From: Verrucomicrobia bacterium UBA1211
GTDB lineage: Bacteria > Verrucomicrobiota > Kiritimatiellia > RFP12 > UBA1067
DNA length: 7,124 nt
NCBI GenBank assembly: GCA_002309585.1
Contig: DBXN01000163.1
Coordinates: 37,158 to 44,281 of the forward strand
Direction of reading: 5' to 3'
Positions 1-6,500 of this stretch are shown here, in pieces. The notes below the pieces were generated by a model. It ran no database searches and was not told the origin of the DNA. It worked only from the letters and a program-made list of their open reading frames with translations. How positions within the stretch are numbered: the first letter of the stretch is position 1; the number at the start of each line of letters is the position of its first letter. The position numbers and the translations under genes were made by a program.

Positions 1-948
1 CTTCGCCGCCCAGCACCACTCGCAGACGTTGCCCGCCATATCGTAAAGGCCGTAGCCGTTGGGCGGGAAGGAGGCGACGGGGCTGGTGTAGGGGGTCTCG
101 CCGGTCTTCCAGGTCGGGGAAAGCCCGCGGGTTTCGGAGGTGTCGTACTCCGACTGGTTGGTGCTGAAGTAGTTCGCGTTGGTGTGGGCGATCGTGTCAC
201 CCCACGGGAAGCGGTTGCCGACCAGACCGCCGCGCGCGGCGAACTCCCACTCCTGAACGGTCGGGAGACGGTAGCCCGAGGCCGAGAAGTTGCAGTCCGG
301 CAGGCCGTCGCCTTTCCGGAAAACGGCGCCGCCGACGGTGTAGCAGGGGGTCAGACCCTCCTTCTCGCTTCGCGCGTTACACCACTTGATGCAGTCATAC
401 CAGCTGACGCGCTGGACCGGATGGTCGTCGGCCTTGCCGGCGCCGGTATGGGCGAACTCGTATTTGAAGAACTCGCGGGAATTCTCCGAGAGGTCGGTTC
501 GGGCCATCGCCCATTCCCTGATCTCTTTCCACTGTTTCCAGGTGACCTCGGTACGGTCCATGTGGAACGGCTCGCGGATCTGGAGCGCGTAGGGTCCGAG
601 GTCCTCATCGGGGTTCTCCCCCTCGTTCTTGCCGGCCGAGATGCGGACCATCCCTTCCCGGACGATCAGTTTCGCGAAGTCCGCGTCATTTGTGCCTTGC
701 GGTCCCATCGCCTGCGGCAGTTTGAAGCCGATCCTTTTCGGGAGGGGCGGACGCTCGGCGGGCGTGGCGGCGTTGGCCGCATTGTTGGCCGCGTTGTTCT
801 GTCCCGCCAGACCGGGCCGCATGAAGACGCCTCCCGGACGGGGGGTGATCATCGGCCCCTGGGGATTATTCATCTGGGCATGAAGGGTGGCGGCACCCGC
901 GAGAAGGAGGGTTGCGATGAGATGGAATGAACGGGATGTGTTGGACAT
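1..948 (-). CDS. Secreted formylglycine-generating-enzyme/SUMF1-family protein, partial (C-terminus off the left edge)
   Basis: The first 316 codons are visible, in frame to base 1 with no stop. The ATG at 948 is preceded by CGGAG seven bases upstream. Residues 1-24 look like a Sec signal peptide (hydrophobic IATLLLAGAA, then LHA before Gln25). A low-complexity Asn/Ala/Pro linker follows (about 25-90). The FGE-sulfatase fold starts near residue 97. Typical family signatures are visible: MDRTEVTWKQW (130-140), HPVQRVSWYDCIKWCN (186-201), SGYRLPTVQEWEFAARGG (224-241), FPWGD (247-251) and YGLYDMAGNVCEW (299-311). Known for the family: members either oxidise a sulfatase cysteine to formylglycine, or act as EgtB/PvdO-like or non-catalytic exported proteins. 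The catalytic cysteine region of true FGEs lies further C-terminal and is not in the window, so enzymatic activity cannot be judged. The usual Trp of the GNVWEW motif is Cys309 here. It is the third gene of the manA operon, 22 bp after the mannosidase stop. Family assignment is secure; substrate is unknown. Confidence 0.9.
   Translation of the reverse strand, partial: MSNTSRSFHLIATLLLAGAATLHAQMNNPQGPMITPRPGGVFMRPGLAGQNNAANNAANAATPAERPPLPKRIGFKLPQAMGPQGTNDADFAKLIVREGMVRISAGKNEGENPDEDLGPYALQIREPFHMDRTEVTWKQWKEIREWAMARTDLSENSREFFKYEFAHTGAGKADDHPVQRVSWYDCIKWCNARSEKEGLTPCYTVGGAVFRKGDGLPDCNFSASGYRLPTVQEWEFAARGGLVGNRFPWGDTIAHTNANYFSTNQSEYDTSETRGLSPTWKTGETPYTSPVASFPPNGYGLYDMAGNVCEWCWAAK
772..795 (-). 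repeat. 12-bp tandem repeat encoding an Asn/Ala linker
   Basis: Two adjacent 12-mers (gttggccgcatt and gttggccgcgtt on the plus strand) differ at one base. They encode the Asn-Asn-Ala-Ala repetition in the linker of the FGE-like protein, around residues 50-61. The unit is a multiple of three, so copy-number change would lengthen or shorten the linker without breaking the frame. Confidence 0.7.
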
Positions 949-970
949 GGGTTGACTCCGGATCACAGGG

Positions 971-2404
971 TTAAGGGTTGGGGACGGGGAGACTGTTCAG
1001 CAGGTCCAGTTTGCCTTCATGAACCAGTTTCAGAATCAGCTCGCCGAAAAGCGTGTTGGCCCAGGCGAACCAGGACCGGGAGAAGTGCGCGGCGTTGTTC
1101 ATGTCGAACGACTCGTGCATGAATCCCGTGCCCGCATCGGTCTTCAGCAGCGTCACCAGGCACGCCTTGATCTCCGCGTCGTCGGAGCTGGTCATGGCGC
1201 GCATGATGAGGCTCATCGGCCAGATGTTGTTGTAGCCGGTGTGGGGGCTGCCGATGCCCTCCGCGTCGCGGCCTTTGAAGAAGTAGGGGTTGTCGGCGCT
1301 CCAGATCATCTTGCGGGTGTTCCGGTAAACCGGGTCATCCGGCGAGATGCCGCAAAGGTAGGGGAGGGCCAGCAGGCTGGGCGCGTTCGCATCGTCCATC
1401 AGCAGGCGGCTGCCGAATCCGTCCACCTCGAAGGCGTAGACTTTGCCGTACTTCGGATGATCCACAACAGCGTACTTCTGAAGGGCGTCGGCGACCTCGT
1501 CCGAGAGGGCGGCGCACTGCTTGGCGAGATCGTCATTGCGGTTGACCTCCTTCAGGATGACGGAGGCCTTGCGCAGGATATCGACCGCGAAGAAGTTGCT
1601 CGGAACCAGGAAGGGGAAGATCGTACAGTCGTCCGACGGGCGGAACGTGCTGGCGATCAGGCCGACCGGATTGGCCGGATGGCCGTGGCCGTGGTTCGAA
1701 ACGGTGTCGTGCATCGCCGCCGTCCGGCGCTGGAAGGTATAGGGGCTGAACCGGCTTGTCTTGCGCTGCTGGTCGCGGAAGGTCTTGAGGATCAGCTTGA
1801 TCGTCTCTTCCCACTTCGCGTCGAAGATCGAGGTGTCGCCGGTGATGCGCCAATACGCATAGGCGAGGCGGACCGGATAGCAGAGCGAGTCGATCTCGTA
1901 TTTGCGCTCGTGCAGCTCCTTCTTCATCTTCGTCATGTCGGACTGCCACTCGCCGCCTGTCGGCCCCTTGTTGAAGGCGTTGGCGTAGGGGTCGATCCGG
2001 ATGCAGGCGAACTGCCGGAGGACGACGCCCCGGATCAGCCGCTGGATGGCGGGATCGTCTTTCATGAAGGGGAGATAGGGCCAGACCTGTGCGGCGGAGT
2101 CACGGAGCCACATGGCGTGGATGTCGCCGGTGTAGACGAAGGTGTCGTCCTTGCCGTCCGGCCCCTGCTCATAATGGACGGTTGTGTCCAGCGTGTTGGG
2201 GAAACAGTTGCCGAACATCCAGGAGAGGTAGGGGTTGGTGAGCTGCTTTTGGACATCTTGGATCTGCTTGTCGATCACCGCGCTGCGGAAGAGCCGTTTC
2301 TCGACCGGCGGGCGCTTGGAGGTGTAGTCTGCCGCGAAAAGCGGCTGGGCGGCCAGAAGCGCGAAGAGTGCGGTTGAGACGGATCCTAAAACAAGTGTCT
2401 TCAT
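971..2404 (-). CDS. Exported GH125 exo-alpha-1,6-mannosidase (DUF1237 family)
   Basis: A complete 477-residue protein. Family knowledge: GH125 enzymes are metal-independent, inverting exo-alpha-1,6-mannosidases that remove terminal mannose from mannan and N-glycan-like chains. Residues 1-24 form a signal peptide (TALFALLAAQPLFA before Ala25), so export to the periplasm or surface is expected. The rest is an (alpha/alpha)6-type sequence with conserved blocks: LSWMFGNCFPNTLDTTVHY (60-78), YTGDIHAMWLRDSAAQVWPY (91-110), GHGHPANPVGLI (239-250), RPSDDCTIFPF (255-265), DDANAPSLLALPYL (337-350), GSPHTGYNNIWPMSL (385-399) and GFMHESFD (427-434). By analogy with characterised GH125 enzymes, the SDDC aspartate pair (258/259) should hold the general acid and Glu431 of HESF the general base; this is inferred, not aligned. 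The gene starts 10 bp after the manA stop with AAGGAG in the gap, so translational coupling is likely. Family and export are well supported; the natural substrate is inferred. Confidence 0.93.
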   Translation of the reverse strand: MKTLVLGSVSTALFALLAAQPLFAADYTSKRPPVEKRLFRSAVIDKQIQDVQKQLTNPYLSWMFGNCFPNTLDTTVHYEQGPDGKDDTFVYTGDIHAMWLRDSAAQVWPYLPFMKDDPAIQRLIRGVVLRQFACIRIDPYANAFNKGPTGGEWQSDMTKMKKELHERKYEIDSLCYPVRLAYAYWRITGDTSIFDAKWEETIKLILKTFRDQQRKTSRFSPYTFQRRTAAMHDTVSNHGHGHPANPVGLIASTFRPSDDCTIFPFLVPSNFFAVDILRKASVILKEVNRNDDLAKQCAALSDEVADALQKYAVVDHPKYGKVYAFEVDGFGSRLLMDDANAPSLLALPYLCGISPDDPVYRNTRKMIWSADNPYFFKGRDAEGIGSPHTGYNNIWPMSLIMRAMTSSDDAEIKACLVTLLKTDAGTGFMHESFDMNNAAHFSRSWFAWANTLFGELILKLVHEGKLDLLNSLPVPNP

Positions 2405-2408
2405 GATT

Positions 2409-2414
2409 CTCCTT
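2409..2414 (-). promoter_or_regulatory. Shine-Dalgarno for the GH125 gene, abutting the manA stop
   Basis: AAGGAG begins directly after the TAA of manA and ends four bases before the mannosidase ATG. The whole spacer is ten bases long, so ribosomes terminating on manA are placed at the next initiation site. This supports co-transcription and coupled translation. Confidence 0.8.
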
Positions 2415-3401
2415 TTAAAGCGTTGTGACCAGCAGTTCAGCGGAACCGCCGATCGGTGTTACGGTGAAATCGGACACGGCGGCCGGCAGCAGGGCGCTGC
2501 TTCCCGCCGGCAACGTGACCGTCTCGCCGCCCGCCGTCAACGCGGCGGTCCCTGACACGGTAAAAAACGCATGGAAGGTTTCATTATTGGCGAGGCGTTT
2601 CGTCAACGGTCCGGCCAACGCGAGACGGCGCATCGTGAAGTAGGGGCAGGAGACGAGGTCGAACCAGGTGTTGGGGCCTTCCGCCTGGGCGGCGCCGTTC
2701 CGGATCATCGCGGGCGGCGGGAGCGACCAGTCGATCGTCTTGAAACTCTCCTCCACGTGGAGGGTACGGGGTTTGCCGTCCGGTCCCGTCCGGTTCCAGT
2801 CGAAGAAGCGGTAGGTGGTGTTGGAGCTTTGCTGGACCTCATAGATGAGGCATCCCGCGCCGATGGCGTGGACCAGCCCGCCGGGGATGAAGAGGACTTC
2901 GCCCGGTTGGACGTCGAGTTTGACCAGGGATTGGTCGATGGTGCCGTTGGCGAGGGCCTGGCGGAGCGATTCGGGGGTGGTGCCCGTTTTCAGACCGGCA
3001 TAGAGCGCGGCGCCCGGCTCCGTATCCAGCACAACCCACATCTCGGTTTTGGGTTCGCCGCCCGTCGCGGCCGCGTTGGCGTTGTTGGGGTGGATCTGGA
3101 CGCTGAGCGCCTTCTGCGCGTCGATGATCTTGAACAGCAGGGGAAAAACCGCGGGGTCCGGCGCCCGGGTTCCGGTGAGGTCGGCCCCATAACGGCGGGC
3201 AAGCTCATCCAGGCGCAGACCCGTGAAGGGGCCTTGCGAGACCGTTCCCGGTCCGGCGGGATGGGCGGAAATCTCCCAGGATTCGGCGCAGACCGCCGGC
3301 GTCCCGGTACGGCCATACCGTGCGGCGATCCGTTGCCCGCCCCAAAGATTGTCTTTGTAGACGGGCGTAAACACTAACGGGGTACAAAGGGGCATATTCA
3401 T
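2415..3401 (-). CDS. manA: Mannose-6-phosphate isomerase, class I (cupin)
   Basis: A complete 328-residue cytoplasmic enzyme, close in length to the short Bacillus-type ManA (about 315 residues). It interconverts mannose-6-phosphate and fructose-6-phosphate using one zinc ion. Visible signatures are the N-terminal PVYKDNLWGG (13-22), ESWEISAHP (40-48), FKIIDAQKALSVQIHPNN (90-107), KTEMW (118-122), PGGLVHAIGAG (173-183) and the QQSSNTTYRFFDWNR block (190-204). Zinc ligands expected from the family are Gln102, His104, Glu120 and His178; Arg204 matches the conserved active-site arginine. No signal peptide is present. The start is constrained: the nearest in-frame upstream stop is at 3435-3437 and no ATG, GTG or TTG lies between it and 3401; Met3 (3395) is the only close alternative. 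There is no Shine-Dalgarno, and a promoter ends eight bases upstream, suggesting a leaderless message. As first gene of the operon, it supplies the cytoplasmic step for mannose released by the exported mannosidase. Confidence 0.95.
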   Translation of the reverse strand: MNMPLCTPLVFTPVYKDNLWGGQRIAARYGRTGTPAVCAESWEISAHPAGPGTVSQGPFTGLRLDELARRYGADLTGTRAPDPAVFPLLFKIIDAQKALSVQIHPNNANAAATGGEPKTEMWVVLDTEPGAALYAGLKTGTTPESLRQALANGTIDQSLVKLDVQPGEVLFIPGGLVHAIGAGCLIYEVQQSSNTTYRFFDWNRTGPDGKPRTLHVEESFKTIDWSLPPPAMIRNGAAQAEGPNTWFDLVSCPYFTMRRLALAGPLTKRLANNETFHAFFTVSGTAALTAGGETVTLPAGSSALLPAAVSDFTVTPIGGSAELLVTTL

Positions 3402-3409
3402 GGGCGATA

Positions 3410-3438
3410 AGTATACCGATTCGCGGGAAGCGGCTCAA
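3410..3438 (-). promoter_or_regulatory. Sigma70-type promoter of the manA-GH125-FGE operon
   Basis: On the minus strand TTGAGC (3438-3433) and TATACT (3415-3410) are separated by exactly 17 bases. They match the -35 and -10 consensus at four and five of six positions. The -10 box ends eight bases before the manA ATG, so transcription should begin at or one or two bases before the start codon. No obvious operator palindrome was seen around it. Confidence 0.72.
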
Positions 3439-3458
3439 TTCCAAAATGACGGGAACAA

Positions 3459-3498
3459 GGAAGGTTAAAAAATGAAAAGGTTAAAGGGTTAAAAGGTT
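3459..3498. repeat. AT-rich octamer array (consensus AAAAGGTT)
   Basis: Five consecutive 8-base blocks in constant register on the plus strand: ggaaggtt, aaaaaatg, aaaaggtt, aaagggtt and aaaaggtt. Four of the five carry a GGTT-type end. The block is noncoding and much richer in A and T than its surroundings. It lies just upstream of the -35 box of the manA promoter and downstream of the flavoenzyme stop, so an UP-element-like or terminator role is possible but unproven. No hairpin precedes the minus-strand T-runs. Confidence 0.75.
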
Positions 3499-3507
3499 AT
3501 ATCATCC

Positions 3508-3554
3508 CATGTCTCATGTCTCTTGTCCTCAACCCTCAACGGTTTACGGTTGTC
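3508..3554. repeat. Heptamer near-repeat array in the flavoenzyme-manA spacer
   Basis: On the plus strand there is catgtct, catgtct and a degenerate cttgtcc (3508-3528), then ctcaacc and ctcaacg (3528-3541). ggtttac and ggttgtc follow (3541-3554). Each pair is identical or differs at one or two bases of seven, and the word changes from pair to pair while the period stays at seven. No gene or convincing hairpin is present. Confidence 0.7.
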
Positions 3555-3566
3555 ATCCGCGTGTCG

Positions 3567-3584
3567 CCCAACCACCCAACCACC
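3567..3584 (-). repeat. G-rich octamer duplication with possible two-tetrad quadruplex
   Basis: Two exact copies of cccaacca on the plus strand (3567-3574 and 3575-3582) followed by cc. On the transcribed minus strand this reads GGTGGTTGGGTGGTTGGG, overlapping the last base of the TAG stop of the flavoenzyme. Four G-runs of two or three bases with one- or two-base loops could fold into a two-tetrad G-quadruplex in RNA or in the coding-strand DNA. Folding is inferred. Confidence 0.6.
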
Positions 3585-6500
3585 TACGGGTTGACTTGGA
3601 CACGGTAGAAGGCGGAATCGGCGTCGTCGGCGGGAAGTTGGAGGACATTGACCGGCGGTGTCGCGGCCACCTCGGTCCGGTAGGGGACAAAGGTGTCCAT
3701 CAGCGACTCCGCCCGCCAGACCGTGTAGCGGCGTCCCGAGACGCTGGGCCAGGAAAGGGTCACGGTCCTGTTGTTTGAAGCGTTCCTCTCCCGGGTGAAG
3801 GAACGGATGGAGAAGACAGAGGTCCCGTCCAGCGGATCGCTTCCGGCCAGATACTCATCGGCGTTCGTCAGACCGTCGCCGTCCGGGTCGGCCAACGGGT
3901 CAACCCCGCCGAGCGTCAGGAAGTGTTCCCGTTCCCATGTGTCCGCCAAGCCGTTCCCATCCCGGTCGTCGGTGTCGGCCGTGACCGGCGAGAAGAGGAC
4001 GGCGTCCGCGATGACGGTTTTACCCGCGCTTCCCTCGGTCAGGATTTTGACGGATCCCGCCGTACCGGCCGTGAACGTCCACTCGCCGAGCGCCGTCCAT
4101 GCGCCGGAGTCGCGGGTCATGTCGACCGTCACGCGGGAGGTTCCCTTTGCGTGTGTCACCTCAACGCAGACATTCGTCGAACGGTCCGCGCTATGGTTCC
4201 AGATCATCGAGACCCGATAGAGGCAGGAGGTCGTGAGTGTCGGGGTGTAGGCCGCCCAGAGGTCGGTGGCCGCCTGTTTGCTGTTGTGCAGGTAGTCCGC
4301 GCCGTATCGGTTGGCGTTGTAACTGCTCTTCGCCCAGGTGCCGGAGGTCTTGAAGCCCGTCGCGTCCGCATTGTCCACGATTGTCTCGCCTTCATAGGCC
4401 CGCCAGCGGAAGGCGTCGGCGATCACGTATTTCCCGCTGGTCGTCCCTTCGGTGAGGATGGTCGCGGAGGCGCCCTTCTGCGGGAACCGCCACGTCCCGA
4501 GGCTCGCCCAGACCCCGCCCGGAGTTGTCATGTCAACGGTGTTCGTGACAGTCCGTTCGGCATAGGCGATCACGACCTTGACGTTGGACGCCCGGCTCGA
4601 ATTGCCGTTCCACATCTGCTGGAGTTCATAAGTCCGGAACGCGGGCAGGACGGGGCGGTACGCCACCCAGGTCGAGGCGGACGGAACGGCCTTGTTGTGC
4701 AGGTAGTTGGGGCCGTACCGACCCGGTTCGCTGGTGCTGAGTTGCCAGGTGCCGGAGACCTCGGCATCCGGATTGTCCACAATGCCGTCATAGATGCTCG
4801 GACGGTCGGGAAGCGGGCGGATGGGCCACGCGCCACCGATCAGCCGTTGCAGTTCCTCCGTCTTCGCGGCGCTGCGGTAGATGTCGCGCGGTTCGCATCC
4901 ATACGCCTTGCAGAGCGACGCCGCGTAGCCGACCGCCACGCCCATCTGGCCCCCCGTGTTCATCACCCGGCTGCTGCCGAACGCCACATGGGTGAAACTC
5001 GCGCACCGGCCCGCCAGAAACAGGTTCGGGATGTCCCGGCAGCAGAGCGCGCGGTAGGGCATATACCAGCGGGCCACCTGCACCTGTTTGGTGGAGGCGA
5101 TATAGCCCGAGTCTCCAGAGTAGAAGTGGAGGTCGATGGACCAGGTGGCCGTTCCGATCGCGTCCTCGAACCAGACCGACCCTTCGACATCCTGTTGTTT
5201 CACCACGTAATCGCCGATAATCCGGCGCGACTCCCGTTTGCCCGCGTTGAACGGCACCCACAGCAATACCCGTTTCGCGTGGGCGCTATTCTGTTTCGCC
5301 GTCCAGAAGGAACCGTAGATCGCGCGGAAAAGCCGGTCGCGCAACGTTTCCGCATCCGTGATCGTGTTCTCCGTCGGACCGAGCCCCGCCTCCCACTGCC
5401 AGTTGCCGGAGGTGGCGGAGCGGGTTCCGCTCACGGGCAGCGCCCACGGCACATCCGGGAAGGTCTGGTCCGTCTCCAGCTCCTGCGATGTCCACATCAG
5501 ACTGTTTCCCATCGTGCAGGTGTCCGCTTCGGCCTGCGCCAGACTCTCCCCGTACTCCGCGCGGGATTCCCTGCCCATCCGGTAGGAGGCCCCGGCCCAG
5601 AAGCCGATCCATCCGTCCCCAGTCGCATCGACGAAGAGCGGGGCCGTAAACCGCCGCCGCGTTCCGTCATCGATCCGCCGCGCATCGACCGAGACGATCC
5701 GGCGCTCCGCATTCGTCAGGGCGTTGTAGGCCCGCCATCCCGTGAAGGGGGTGATGCCGGGATAGGCCGCGACCACCGCCATCCGGTTCGTGTCGTCGAT
5801 GTGCGCGTAGGCGTTGCCGTTCTCTTTGGTGTTGGCTACGGATTGGACGATGCGGTGGCGGACCTCGCCCTGCGTCTTCACGCGGATTTCGCCACTGGCG
5901 TTTCCGCCCAGGAAGAAGCGGTCCTGGATCAGCGCTACGGTGAGACCCCGTTCCGCGGCGGCGATGGCCGCGCAGGTTCCGGCGATGCCCCCGCCGACCA
6001 CCACCAGGTCATACGCCCCAACCGCCGTTGGCGCGTCGGATTCCATCCCCACCTCCGCGCGCCACCGCGCCAACGCCGCGCCGGACTCCGGCGGCGCGGC
6101 CGCCGCCGGATCCTGAAAACAGATCGCGTCGCACCGTCCCTCGAATCCGGTCAAGTCGTGCAGGCGGATCTCCGCCATCCCGTCCGGCGGGTCGATCACG
6201 CCGCCATCCACCCAACCCCACGCTTCGGGCGTCACGCCAAAGACCGGCGCGAGGGGCGCGCCGTTGATCACCACCTGAAAACGGCCCGGTTTCTCCCCTT
6301 GGTAATCCGGTGTCCAATCCCGTGTCCGGACCCAGACCCGCCACGCGCCCAACTGCGGGAGGCGGACCGTTGTGACGGCATCCGCCACCGGCACGCCCAT
6401 GCCGTGCGCCAGAAGGTACGGGGATCCCATCTGCTCGACCGACTGCGAATCCAGTGCCCACCCGCCGCGGTCCGCAAACGCTTCCGCCTCGGCCAAAACC

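Noticed and set aside
184..930. A 248-codon open frame on the plus strand over the FGE-like gene
   Set aside because: It lies antisense to a frame with a signal peptide and consecutive FGE motifs; its own translation shows no domain.
1019..2377. A 452-codon open frame on the plus strand, antisense to the GH125 gene
   Set aside because: Same composition artefact, rich in Val/Gly/Glu/Arg with no recognisable domain; the GH125 motifs on the minus strand are unambiguous.
2571..3377. A 268-codon open frame on the plus strand, antisense to manA
   Set aside because: Mirror of a GC-rich gene without family signatures; the ManA zinc-site motifs fix the minus-strand reading.
3541..3554. A hairpin formed by CAAC...GTTG around the ggtttac repeat
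   Set aside because: The stem is only four base pairs before a G-G mismatch and has no adjacent T-run, so it is too weak to call a terminator.
3509..3778. An 89-codon open frame on the plus strand starting in the repeat array
   Set aside because: It starts inside the heptamer repeats, runs antisense into the flavoenzyme C-terminus, and has no good ribosome binding site or recognisable motif.
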